Below are positions 7,050-14,795 of a stretch of 20,391 nt of DNA, piece by piece. The stretch spans positions 1 through 20,391 of the forward strand of contig JBJXFY010000344.1 of assembly GCA_046155815.1 (NCBI GenBank). Reading direction: 5' to 3'. The translations under genes and the position numbers were made by a program. Numbering within the stretch: the first letter of the stretch is position 1; every line of letters starts with the position of its first letter. Source of the DNA: JBJXFY01 sp046155815. Its GTDB lineage: Bacteria; Verrucomicrobiota; Verrucomicrobiia; Limisphaerales; CAIMTB01. The notes beneath the pieces were generated by a model, which saw only the letters and a program-made list of their open reading frames with translations, was not told the origin of the DNA and searched no databases.

Positions 7050-8930
7050 TCATCCGGCAAGCCGAAGCAGTTCCCCAGCCTCCGGCAATTCCCCAAGCAG
7101 GGCCCCGGCCGTCAGCTTCTGCCCCGGCAGCAGCAGGTCCGGCGCGATCTCCGCCAGCGGCGCGAGCACGAAGCTCCTCCGGTGCGCGCGCGGATGCGGC
7201 AGCGTCAATTCCACGGAGTCGCGCCGCAAACCGCCGAACGCGATGAGGTCGAGATCCACCGGCCGCGGCGCGTTCAGGAGCCGCCGCGGCCCGCGGCCCG
7301 CCCCGTGCTCGTGGGCCTGCATCGCGGCCAGCAGCGACTCGGGTGTCTCCCCTGGGCGGGCCGCGAAGACGGCGACGGCATTGATGAACGGCGGTGAACC
7401 CGGGGGACAGCCCGCGGGCGTGCTCCGCCAGAGCGAACTGGCGGCGAAGCCTCCGCCCGCACGTCCGCGCAGCCAATCGAGCGCCGCGCGGACCTGGGCG
7501 GTGGGATCGCCGAGGTTCGCGCCCACGGCCACCACCACACGTGGCGGCGGTGCCCGCCGGTGGGCCTCAAACCACGCCAGCGCCCCGTCCAAGTCGTGAA
7601 AGTCGCCCTCAAGCTGCGCCTCAAACGCCTCGTGCAGCACCCGGCCCAGCTCCGGTCCCGGCGTGAGGCCGCGACCCAGCAGGTGCCGGCCCAGCAGGAC
7701 CGGACGCGGCGCGGCCTCGCGCAGTTGCAGCGCCTCGGCCTTCGCCCGCAGCGCGCGCACGGTCGCGGGTTCGATGGCCGGCAGCGGCGGGCGGCCCATC
7801 GCGTCGGCGGTCATCACCACGCACAGGCGTTCGATGGTCTCCGGCGCGACGCGGCGTGCGAGCCGGCGCACTGCGCGGTCCGTCGGCGCCTCAAACCTCG
7901 CCATGTGCCCGCGCACCAGCGGAAGCACGCGCTCGCGCACGGCCACCGGCGCATCGAGCCGCCCCAGAAACCGCTCCGCGATCTCCGCCCCGAGTTCCTC
8001 GTGCCTCGGCGAAACGATCCGCCCACGGCCGTTGCGATCCTCGCGCTGCGTCGTGACCGGTTTGCCCACGTCGTGCAGCAGCACGGCGAGGCTGAGCACG
8101 ATGCGGTCCGTCTCCAACGCGTCGCGCCATGCCGGCAGCGTCACAAGCGCGTCGAGGCTGTGCAGCGTATGCGTCCACACATCGCCCTCGGGATGCCACT
8201 CCGGGTCCTGCGGCGTGCCGCGCAGCGCGGCGAGTTCCGGGAAGTCTTCCAGCCAGCCGCCGTCCACGAGGAAGCGCAGCCCCGCCGAAGGCCGCTCAGC
8301 GCGTGCGGCCCACTTGAACCATTCGTCCCGCACCCGCTCCTTCGCCAGTTCGGCCAGCGAGCCGCGCATCGTCCGGCACAGGGCCAGGGTCTCCTCCGCC
8401 GCCGTCAGGCCGAAGCGCGCGGCAAACTGCATCCCGCGCAGCACCCGCAGCGGATCCTCGACGAACGCCGGCCCCGTGTGGCGCATCACCCTCCGCTCCA
8501 GATCTTCCCGGCCGCCGAAAAAATCCAGCACCTCGCCCGAGCGCGGGTCGTACATCAGGGTGTTGATCGTGAAGTCCCGGCGGGCTGCGGCGTCGCGCGG
8601 GGCGATGCCGGGATCGAGCGTGACGGTGAAGCCCCGGTGGCCGGGAGCCGCCTTCGAGTCGCGTCGCGGTACGCTGAAGTCCACGACCAGGCCGTCCGGC
8701 AGCGTGAGCTTCACGACGCCGAACGACCGGCCCACCAGATCCGCCCGGCCCCAGGGTTCGAGTGCGGCCAGCAACGCGTCGTAGCCCGTGCCGAAGACCT
8801 CGACGTCGAAGTCCTTCAGCGGTCGGCCGAGCAGCGCGTCGCGCACGCAGCCGCCAACCAGGAACGCGCGGCGCAGCGCCGGCGTTTCGGCCAGCACGCG
8901 GGCGAGCAGGGGCGGCAGGTCGGGCCTCAT
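7050..8930 (-). CDS. folK: Fused CCA-adding-type tRNA nucleotidyltransferase/HD domain plus HPPK (FolK)
   Basis: The 626-residue protein joins two enzymes. Residues 1-230 are a class II nucleotidyltransferase: LVGGCVRDALLGR (24-36), the catalytic pair DFDVE (40-44), RRDFTINTLMYDP (117-129) and EDPLRVLRGMQFAARFG (158-174). Residues 245-345 carry an HD domain (THTLH; LLHDVGK 284-290), as in some bacterial CCA enzymes. Residues 464-610 are 6-hydroxymethyl-7,8-dihydropterin pyrophosphokinase: VGANLGD (469-475), FINAVAVF, PRPVDLDL with Mg ligands D559 and D561, then LPHPRAHRRSFVLAPLAEIAP. HPPK transfers pyrophosphate from ATP to the pterin before dihydropteroate synthase in folate synthesis. The start ATG at 8930 overlaps the upstream CoaB-like stop as ATGA. 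An in-frame GTG at 8945 lies inside that gene and is less likely. Both halves look intact, and no stop or frameshift separates them. Confidence 0.92.
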   Translation of the reverse strand: MRPDLPPLLARVLAETPALRRAFLVGGCVRDALLGRPLKDFDVEVFGTGYDALLAALEPWGRADLVGRSFGVVKLTLPDGLVVDFSVPRRDSKAAPGHRGFTVTLDPGIAPRDAAARRDFTINTLMYDPRSGEVLDFFGGREDLERRVMRHTGPAFVEDPLRVLRGMQFAARFGLTAAEETLALCRTMRGSLAELAKERVRDEWFKWAARAERPSAGLRFLVDGGWLEDFPELAALRGTPQDPEWHPEGDVWTHTLHSLDALVTLPAWRDALETDRIVLSLAVLLHDVGKPVTTQREDRNGRGRIVSPRHEELGAEIAERFLGRLDAPVAVRERVLPLVRGHMARFEAPTDRAVRRLARRVAPETIERLCVVMTADAMGRPPLPAIEPATVRALRAKAEALQLREAAPRPVLLGRHLLGRGLTPGPELGRVLHEAFEAQLEGDFHDLDGALAWFEAHRRAPPPRVVVAVGANLGDPTAQVRAALDWLRGRAGGGFAASSLWRSTPAGCPPGSPPFINAVAVFAARPGETPESLLAAMQAHEHGAGRGPRRLLNAPRPVDLDLIAFGGLRRDSVELTLPHPRAHRRSFVLAPLAEIAPDLLLPGQKLTAGALLGELPEAGELLRLAG

Positions 8931-9568
8931 GCCTTGCCCAGCCACTTCCCAAACCAGCCCGCCAGCGCGCCGGAATCATGGAGCCGCGCCAGCACACCCG
9001 CCGGCCCGTGGACGGTGAAGCCCGGTCCGTGCGCCGGGCCGTTCAGCACGCACACGTCCGCCGCGCCGGTGGCGAGCTGCCGTTCGGCCGCGGCGCGGGC
9101 GGCCTCCGCTCCGCCGTCCACCTCGTACTTCCAGCCGGCAATACGCGCGTTCGGAAACCAACCGCGCAGCGAGGGCAGCAGCTTGAGCGCCGGCTGGAGC
9201 TCGAGGCGCACCCCGCCGCCGCGCGTGGGCAGCTTGCCGTCGGTGAGCACCCGGCCGGCCTCGTCCGTCACGCGCCACACGTCGAAGTCCGTCAGCGCCG
9301 CGGCATGCAGCACGGCACCCACCTCCTCCCGCCGCGCGACGGCCTGGAGCTGTTCCGCGAGATCCTCATTGGTTGAGAACGGGCGGATGACCGCCGGCTC
9401 CGGCGGCGCGGCGCTGGCCATCTCGCCCCGGTACAGCAGCAGCTCGTGCCCGGCCGCCTGCAGGCCGGCGTGCAGCACGGTGCCAAGGGCGCCGGTCGAG
9501 GCGTTGGTGATCCGCCGCATCCGGTCTACCGGCGTCCAGGCCGGGCCACAGGTGATGATGATGCGCAT
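8927..9568 (-). CDS. coaB: CoaB-like phosphopantothenoylcysteine synthetase domain, stand-alone
   Basis: The 213-residue protein starts CGPAWTPVDRMRRITNASTGALG (7-29), the CoaB signature usually written GGTxEPIDPVRxITNxSSGxMG. It continues with HAAALTDF (88-95), GKLPTRGGGVRLELQPALKLLP and DVCVLNG (171-177). CoaB joins cysteine to 4'-phosphopantothenate using a nucleotide triphosphate, in coenzyme A synthesis. Most bacteria make it as the C-terminal half of CoaBC (Dfp). No CoaC flavoprotein decarboxylase half is present here, so CoaC must be elsewhere, or this is a specialised paralogue. The stop TGA overlaps the ATG of the CCA-HPPK gene, predicting coupled translation. Confidence 0.8.
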   Translation of the reverse strand: MRIIITCGPAWTPVDRMRRITNASTGALGTVLHAGLQAAGHELLLYRGEMASAAPPEPAVIRPFSTNEDLAEQLQAVARREEVGAVLHAAALTDFDVWRVTDEAGRVLTDGKLPTRGGGVRLELQPALKLLPSLRGWFPNARIAGWKYEVDGGAEAARAAAERQLATGAADVCVLNGPAHGPGFTVHGPAGVLARLHDSGALAGWFGKWLGKA

Positions 9569-9661
9569 TCCGCTGCCCCAAGAATGCCGCCGCGGCGGTC
9601 CGGCGGGAAGGCGCGGCCTCGGTTGCCATCTCCCGCCGCCGCGTCACGCTCGGGCTGCGCT

Positions 9662-11953
9662 GTGTCCGCCCCACCCCATCCCTCGCCCGCCGGCTGCCTG
9701 CGCCAGCTCGTCGCCGGCGTGATGCGCGATGAGCCCGCGCTCGAGGCCGTGCGCCTTGACCGCGCGCACGACGGCCTGGCGGTGGCCACGCTCGGGCCCC
9801 GCGGGCACGAGGAACCCGTGAATCGGCTGGGGGAGGCCCTGCGCGACGCCAGCCGCCGCGGCGACCTCAATGCCTGCCGCCTCGCCACCGGCGGCGGCGA
9901 CTGCGCGGCCTGCCCGCTCGAGGCGGACGCGACCACCCCCGCCCTCACGGTGCTCTGCGACGACGGCATCCCCACCCTCGCCCGCGTCACCTGCCCCACC
10001 GCCCCGCGCTTCTGGCGCTGGCGCGACCTGCCGCTGCCCCGGCTCGTCACCCGGGAACCCGCCACGCCGGACGAAGCCGAGCACCATCCCGACGAATGGA
10101 AGTGGCAGCTCGCCGCCGCCGCCCTGTGTGCGGCCGCGGCGCTGGCCGGCTGGCGTCTGGAGGCCGGGCCGGCGGCGCTGGCGTGCCATGTCGCGGCGTA
10201 CGTCGCCGGCGGCTGGTTCGCGGCCATCGAGGCCTGGGGGAGGCTCCGTGAACGCAAGCTGGACGTGCATTTCCTCATGCTCGCCGTCGCCGCCGGCAGC
10301 GCTGCCATCGGCGCGTGGAGCGAAGGCTCCGTGCTGCTCTTTCTGTTCTCCTTCTCCGGTGCGCTTGAACACTTCGCCCTGCACCGCACGCAGCGCGAAA
10401 TCCGCGCGCTGATCCGCGGCGCGCCGAAGACGGCCACCGTGATCGGGGCCGCCGGGCGCGAGAGTTCTGTTCCCGTCGGCGATCTTACGCCCGGCCAGCG
10501 CATCCTGGTGCGGCCCGGCGAGCTGTTTCCCGTGGACGCGGAAGTGTTGCAGGGCGCGACCGCCGCGGACGAGTCGAACCTCACTGGCGAGGCCACGCCC
10601 GTGGACAAGGCCGCCGGCGACCCGCTGCTTGGCGGCACGCTGAACCTTTGGGGAGCTGTGCAGGCAACGGTCCTGCGGCCCGTCCAGCACAGCGCGCTCA
10701 GCCGCATCCTCGACCTCATCCGCCGCTCGCAGCGGATGCGTGCGCCGTCCCAGCGTTTCACCGACCGCTTCGGCACCCGTTACACGCTGGCCGTGCTCGG
10801 CCTATGCGCGGCGATGTTCCTCTGGTGGTGGCTCGGCGCGGGGCTGCCCGCCTTCCGCGGAGAGGCGGGTCGTGCCAGCGCCTTTTATCGCACGATGACG
10901 CTGCTCGTCGTCGCCTCCCCCTGCGCCCTGGTGCTCTCGATTCCCTCGGCGATCCTCGCGGCCATCGCGCGGGGCGCGCGGCAGGGCATCCTCTTCCGCG
11001 GCGGCGCGGCGGTGGAAAAGCTGGCGCAGGTCCGCATCGTCGCGATGGACAAGACCGGGACGCTCACGACCGGCGAACTCGCCGTCGGCGCGGTGGAGAG
11101 CTTTCCACCCGGCCGCGAGGCGGATGTCCTCGCCCGCGCCGCGGCGATCGAAGGCCTGTCGCACCACCCGCTCGCCCGGGCCGTCACTCGTCATGCCCGC
11201 CAGCACGGCGTGGCTCCGCTGGTGACCACGGACGTGGAGTCCGTGACCGGCCAGGGGCTGCGCGGCCGTGTGGCCGGCGTGCCGCTGCGCGCCGGCCGCC
11301 GGGCCTTTGCGCTGGGTGGCGACGCCGGCCCGGAGGCCGTTCCGCCGCCGCCCGGGGCATCGGAAATCTGGCTCGCGGCCGACGACGGCCTGCGCGGCCG
11401 GCTGCTCCTCCGCGACGCCCTGCGCCCCGCCTCGCGCGGCGTCGTGGAGGCGCTGCGCGGACTGGGCCTGCACACCGTGGTGCTCACCGGCGACCGCGCC
11501 GCCACCGCCGAACTCCTCCGCCGCGAACTGGGCGTGGATGATGCCCTCGCCGAACTGCTGCCCGAGGACAAAGTCGCCGCCATCGTGGCCTGGACGCAGG
11601 CCGGGCAGCCCGTGGCGATGATCGGCGACGGCGTCAACGACGCTCCGAGTCTCGCCGCCGCGCACGTCGGCGTGGCGATGGGGGCCCGCGGTTCGGATGC
11701 CGCGCTCGAACAGGCGGACATCGTGCTGATGCACGACCGGCTGGAGAACTTCCTGGCGGCCTTCGCCCTCAGCCGCCGCGCCCGGGCGGTCATCCGGCAG
11801 AACCTCGTGCTCTCGCTGGCGACCGTCGTGGTGCTGATGGCCGCGGCGTTGACCGGCAGGCTGCCGCTGACGATTGGCGTGCTGGGCCACGAGGGCAGCA
11901 CGGTGGTGGTGGTGCTGAACAGCCTCCGGCTGCTGCTGGTGCGTGCGGCGTAG
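9662..11953 (+). CDS. P1B-4-type heavy-metal-translocating ATPase
   Basis: From the GTG at 9662 the protein is 763 residues. Key sites are the A-domain TGE (308-310), transmembrane SPC (419-421), DKTGTLT with phosphorylated D463, HP (502-503), GDGVNDAP (655-662) and the terminal HEGST (743-747) before LNSLRLL. SPC with HEGST is the P1B-4 signature (CoaT, CtpD/CtpJ, PfeT types), which exports Co, Fe, Ni or Zn; the ion cannot be fixed from sequence. An N-terminal region of about 140 residues resembles a degraded HMA fold and contains C72, C81xxC84 and C111. Four membrane helices precede the A domain, two precede the P domain and two follow it. Start choice: ATG at 9584 and ATG at 9722 are alternatives. 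9662 keeps the first HMA-like helix and avoids overlap with the divergent coaB-like gene. No SD is visible. Confidence 0.9.
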   Translation: MSAPPHPSPAGCLRQLVAGVMRDEPALEAVRLDRAHDGLAVATLGPRGHEEPVNRLGEALRDASRRGDLNACRLATGGGDCAACPLEADATTPALTVLCDDGIPTLARVTCPTAPRFWRWRDLPLPRLVTREPATPDEAEHHPDEWKWQLAAAALCAAAALAGWRLEAGPAALACHVAAYVAGGWFAAIEAWGRLRERKLDVHFLMLAVAAGSAAIGAWSEGSVLLFLFSFSGALEHFALHRTQREIRALIRGAPKTATVIGAAGRESSVPVGDLTPGQRILVRPGELFPVDAEVLQGATAADESNLTGEATPVDKAAGDPLLGGTLNLWGAVQATVLRPVQHSALSRILDLIRRSQRMRAPSQRFTDRFGTRYTLAVLGLCAAMFLWWWLGAGLPAFRGEAGRASAFYRTMTLLVVASPCALVLSIPSAILAAIARGARQGILFRGGAAVEKLAQVRIVAMDKTGTLTTGELAVGAVESFPPGREADVLARAAAIEGLSHHPLARAVTRHARQHGVAPLVTTDVESVTGQGLRGRVAGVPLRAGRRAFALGGDAGPEAVPPPPGASEIWLAADDGLRGRLLLRDALRPASRGVVEALRGLGLHTVVLTGDRAATAELLRRELGVDDALAELLPEDKVAAIVAWTQAGQPVAMIGDGVNDAPSLAAAHVGVAMGARGSDAALEQADIVLMHDRLENFLAAFALSRRARAVIRQNLVLSLATVVVLMAAALTGRLPLTIGVLGHEGSTVVVVLNSLRLLLVRAA

Positions 11954-11971
11954 TGGCTGCGGCCGGTGTGG

Positions 11972-11991
11972 CTGCGGCGCCCCCGCCGCAG
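11972..11991 (+). terminator. Hairpin just after the ATPase stop codon
   Basis: CTGCGGCG (11972-11979) and CGCCGCAG (11984-11991) form a perfect stem with loop CCCC, beginning 19 bases after the ATPase stop. No T-run follows (GAAAGTGCC), so it may stabilise the transcript end or be part of a dispersed repeat; it is not a classical terminator. Confidence 0.35.
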
Positions 11992-12160
11992 AAAGTGCCG
12001 TCGGCGCCTCGCCGCCCGTCTGACTTTTCGGCGGCTGCCGCGCCGGGGCGGCGCGGACAACTTCCCGGCGACGAGGCGTCGCCGACACGGACGCTTCGCG
12101 CGCGGCAGAAAAGGGTGTGGCTCCGGCAATCGGCGGTTTGCGCGCTCCCCTCGTTGAACC

Positions 12161-12171
12161 GTACAAGGGGG
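12161..12171 (+). promoter_or_regulatory. Ribosome binding site before uspA-like gene
   Basis: GTACAAGGGGG, with a purine-rich AAGGGGG ending seven bases before the ATG at 12179, is one of the few SD-like sequences in this window. It supports that start for the universal stress protein. Confidence 0.5.
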
Positions 12172-12178
12172 CACCGCC

Positions 12179-12745
12179 ATGAAAATCAAACCTGCCCGCA
12201 AACGTGGCGACGTGGTCGCCCGCCTCGGCAAATCCGACACCGCGCTGCTCGACCAGGGCACGCGTGCCGCGCTCGCCGCCCAGGCGCCGGTGCGCCTCGC
12301 CAAGATCCTTGTGCCCTCGGATTTTTCGGAGAACGGCCGCAAGGCCTTCGCCTATGCCACCGCGATGGCGAAGCAGTTTGGCGCCAGGCTCGTGCTGCTG
12401 CACGTCGTGCAGGTGAACTACTCCTACGGGGAAATGGGGGCGATTGACTACGCCGCCCTTGAGCGCGACCTCCGCACCGGCTCGAAGAAGCAGCTCGAGG
12501 CCCTTGTCGAGGAGTGCCGCGCTGCGGGCGTCGCCGCCACTCCACTCGTTCGCGAGGGCAGCCCCGCCCGTGCCATCGCCGAGACCGCGGACAGTGAGGA
12601 GGCGGACCTCATCGTGATCTCCACTCACGGCTACACCGGGTTGAAGCACGTGCTCATGGGCAGCATCGCCGAGGCCGTGGTGCGGTACGCCCCCTGTCCC
12701 GTGCTGGTCGTCCGCGCGCACGAGCGGGATTTCCTGCGGGGGTAG
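12179..12745 (+). CDS. Universal stress protein (UspA family)
   Basis: The 188-residue protein carries one Usp domain from about residue 40. Beta-1 is AKILVPSDFSENGRKA (41-56), and the C-terminal ATP-binding type signature STHGYTGLKHVLMGS (148-162) is followed by VVRYAPCPVLVVR. This glycine pattern is typical of the ATP-binding class of Usp. The family acts in cytosolic stress responses and its exact role is not predicted. The first 39 residues are a basic, probably disordered extension not usual in single-domain Usps. The ATG has an SD-like AAGGGGG upstream. It lies 225 bases after the metal ATPase on the same strand, so a joint metal-stress response is plausible but unproven. Confidence 0.9.
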   Translation: MKIKPARKRGDVVARLGKSDTALLDQGTRAALAAQAPVRLAKILVPSDFSENGRKAFAYATAMAKQFGARLVLLHVVQVNYSYGEMGAIDYAALERDLRTGSKKQLEALVEECRAAGVAATPLVREGSPARAIAETADSEEADLIVISTHGYTGLKHVLMGSIAEAVVRYAPCPVLVVRAHERDFLRG

Positions 12746-12825
12746 GGCAGGGGATCGCGCCCGGCTGGGTCCTCGCGGGTGAGGCGGACACTCGTGGCCA
12801 AGATCGGGCTTTCCTGTCCCGGGCG

Positions 12826-13983
12826 ATGGATGGCGGCCGCGAATCGCTTGCGCCTTGGAGCCTTCGCCGCGCCGGCACAGTCTCCGGCGCCGTGTCCGAT
12901 GTCCCGTCCGCCGCCGACCTGATCCGCGAGGAGATTCGCCGCCACGGGCCGTTGACGTTCGCGCGGTTCATGGAACTGGCCTTGTATGCCCCGGGCGCGG
13001 GCTACTACGAGCGGCCGGAGAGCACGCCGGGCCGGGGCGGTGACTTCTTCACCAGCGTCAGCGTTGGGCCGCTGTTCGGAAAGCTGCTCGCGTGGCAGTT
13101 CGTCCGATGGCTGCCGAGGGAAGGCCCCGTGCAGCTCGTCGAATGCGGCGCGCACGACGGCCGGCTCGCGGCGGACGTGCTGGACGCCCTGGCCGCGCAC
13201 GAGCCGGCGGCCGCGGCGCGGCTGCGGTACTGGATCGTCGAGCCGTCGCCCGCTCGCCGCGCCTGGCAGGAACGGATGCTCGGCGCACATCGCGCCGCCG
13301 TCTGCTGGTACGACCGCATTGAGGACGTGCCGGCGGGCGCAGTGCGGGGCGTGATCTTTTCCAACGAGCTTCTCGACGCCTTCCCGGTGCATCGCCTGCG
13401 CTGGGATGCGGACGTGCGCGGATGGCGGGAATGGCTGGTGGACTGGGCGGAGACCAGGTTCGTCTGGCGGCCGGGGCCGACCGCCGGCGTGGCTGATGGG
13501 CTCCTGCCGGATGAAGAGCTGGCCGCCTGCCTGCCGGACGGCTTCACCCGCGAATGGTGCCCCGCCGCGGAACGCTGGTGGCGCACGGCCGCCATGGCGC
13601 TGGACGAGGGCCGGCTGGCCACCTTCGACTATGGCGCGGAGGAGGAGGAGCTGCTGCTGCCCGGGCACGAGGCCGGAACCGTGCGCGCGTATCTCCGGCA
13701 CCGGCGGCTGGACGACCCGCTGTCCCGGCCGGGCCGCTGCGACCTGACCGCGCACGTCAACTTCACCCGCCTGCGCGCCGCCGGGGAACAGGCCGGTCTG
13801 GACACGGAGGAGTACACCTCGCAGGGGCGCTTCCTGACGGGAGCGTTGGCCCGGCTGCTGCGCGGTGGCGGCACGCTGGCGGAGGCGTTGATGCGTCAGG
13901 CCCGCGGCCTGCAAACGCTCACGCATCCCGGCCAGATGGGCGCGAGCTTCCGCGTGCTGGTTCAGCGCCGAGGGATGGAGTGA
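12826..13983 (+). CDS. SAM-dependent methyltransferase, MidA/NDUFAF7 family (DUF185)
   Basis: The 385-residue protein matches the family containing mitochondrial NDUFAF7 and its bacterial relatives. An N-terminal HGPLTFARFMELALYAPGAGYY segment (40-61) is followed by GRGGDFFTS (69-77), SAM-binding VECGAHDGRLA (105-115) and FSNELLDAFPVHRL (about 177-190). NDUFAF7 dimethylates an arginine of a complex I subunit in mitochondria, but bacterial substrates are not settled, and none is implied by neighbours here. The start could be ATG 12826 or GTG 12892 (22 residues shorter), which sits nearer the conserved N terminus; ATG is kept. The protein ends SFRVLVQRRG, as a full-length family member would, and faces the 90-residue unknown convergently. 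Confidence 0.88.
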   Translation: MDGGRESLAPWSLRRAGTVSGAVSDVPSAADLIREEIRRHGPLTFARFMELALYAPGAGYYERPESTPGRGGDFFTSVSVGPLFGKLLAWQFVRWLPREGPVQLVECGAHDGRLAADVLDALAAHEPAAAARLRYWIVEPSPARRAWQERMLGAHRAAVCWYDRIEDVPAGAVRGVIFSNELLDAFPVHRLRWDADVRGWREWLVDWAETRFVWRPGPTAGVADGLLPDEELAACLPDGFTREWCPAAERWWRTAAMALDEGRLATFDYGAEEEELLLPGHEAGTVRAYLRHRRLDDPLSRPGRCDLTAHVNFTRLRAAGEQAGLDTEEYTSQGRFLTGALARLLRGGGTLAEALMRQARGLQTLTHPGQMGASFRVLVQRRGME

Positions 13984-13991
13984 TCCGCCGG

Positions 13992-14264
13992 CTAAACTTC
14001 CGCCTCCGGGAAGCGGTCGCGGATCATCTGCTTCACGCGCTCGACTTCGACGGGCTTGGTGAGCCGCCGGGGCACGCGTCGTTCGAGGGCATCAAGCAGC
14101 TCCCGCCAGTCTTCCAGCGGCGGCTCCGCGACCGGCTCCCAGGTGTCGAAGCGCCTGGCCCGGGCCGCGAAGCGCCACTGCTTGCCGACGCGCTGCGCCG
14201 TGACGTCGAGGCGCTCGCCGTCCTCGGTCCGCCGCCTCCAGGTGATCTCGGCCTTGATCGCCAT
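13992..14264 (-). CDS. Conserved-looking 90-residue protein after ispF, unknown
   Basis: The 90-residue protein starts MAIKAEITWRRRTEDGERLD, probably a beta-rich N terminus, followed by RFAARARRFDTWEPVAEPPLEDWRELLDALER and a basic C-terminal helix. It is highly charged, with no signal peptide, membrane segment or cysteine. The start ATG at 14264 lies four bases after the ispF stop, with GGAGTGAGG just upstream of the ATG. A longer reading to 14345 lies inside ispF and is rejected. The tight spacing predicts co-translation with ispF. I do not recognise a family. It may be a small RNA- or nucleic acid-binding protein by charge, which is speculation. Confidence 0.7.
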   Translation of the reverse strand: MAIKAEITWRRRTEDGERLDVTAQRVGKQWRFAARARRFDTWEPVAEPPLEDWRELLDALERRVPRRLTKPVEVERVKQMIRDRFPEAEV

Positions 14265-14268
14265 GGCC

Positions 14269-14748
14269 TCACTCCGGGAGATCCACCGCGGCCACGGCCA
14301 TCGCGGCGATGCCTTCCCCCCGGCCGATGGTGCCGAGCTTCTCATTCGTGGTCGCCTTCACGCCGACATGCCGGACGTTCAGGCCAAGCGCGGTGGCGAT
14401 CTGGATCTTCATTTCGTGGATGTACGGGGCGAGCCTCGGCTCCTCGGCCAGCACGGTCGCGTCCACATTGATGAGCCGGCCCTGGTGGAACACGACCTGC
14501 CGCGCCGCCTCCTCGAGGAACACGCGGCTGGGCACATTCTTCCAGCGCGGGTCGGTGTTCTTGAAGAAGTGGCCGATGTCCGGCTCGCCCAGCGCGCCGA
14601 GCACCGCGTCGCAGATCGCGTGCATCAGGGCGTCCGCGTCCGAGTGGCCGGCGAGGCCCTTGGTGTGCGGGATTTCGACGCCCCCAAGGATCAGTTTCCG
14701 GCCTTCAACGAGCGGGTGCACGTCGTAGCCGATGCCCATGTGAACCAT
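14269..14748 (-). CDS. ispF: 2-C-methyl-D-erythritol 2,4-cyclodiphosphate synthase
   Basis: IspF converts CDP-ME-2-phosphate to MEcPP in the MEP isoprenoid pathway, as a trimer with Zn. The sequence shows GIGYDVHPL near the start, with Zn ligands Asp and His of YDVH, then the substrate loop AGHSDADALMHAICDAVLGALG and DIGHFF(K)NTD. C-terminal motifs are VKATTNEKLGTIGRGEGIAAMAV. All expected metal and substrate residues are present and the length (about 159 residues) is normal. Start: ATG 14748 gives MVHMGIGYDVH. An in-frame ATG at 14739 gives MGIGYDVH and is also possible. ispD is not adjacent, which differs from the common ispD-ispF arrangement. Confidence 0.95.
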   Translation of the reverse strand: MVHMGIGYDVHPLVEGRKLILGGVEIPHTKGLAGHSDADALMHAICDAVLGALGEPDIGHFFKNTDPRWKNVPSRVFLEEAARQVVFHQGRLINVDATVLAEEPRLAPYIHEMKIQIATALGLNVRHVGVKATTNEKLGTIGRGEGIAAMAVAAVDLPE

Positions 14749-14795
14749 GACCGCGAGGCTACGGGCAGGCCCGCGCGGAACGCCAGCCCGCGCCT

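Larger units (their letters stand above)
11954..12178. other. GC-rich intergenic region before the universal stress gene
   Basis: The 225-base gap between the ATPase and the stress gene has no plausible gene of its own. It contains a direct repeat GTGGCTGCGGC (11953-11963 and 11969-11979) and a perfect 8-bp hairpin (11972-11991). A longer plus-strand open frame starting at 11953 and crossing into the stress gene is a frame shadow. Confidence 0.5.

Noticed and set aside
7560..9722. 720-residue plus-strand open frame opposite folK/coaB
   Set aside because: Low-complexity basic composition, with no recognisable motif, and the minus strand encodes recognisable enzymes.
11953..12447. 164-residue frame before and across the stress gene
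   Set aside because: It is out of frame with the clear Usp protein, begins at the ATPase stop, and has no conserved motif.
10802..12721. 639-residue minus-strand frame opposite the ATPase and stress gene
   Set aside because: It covers two well-supported plus-strand genes and has no coherent domain.
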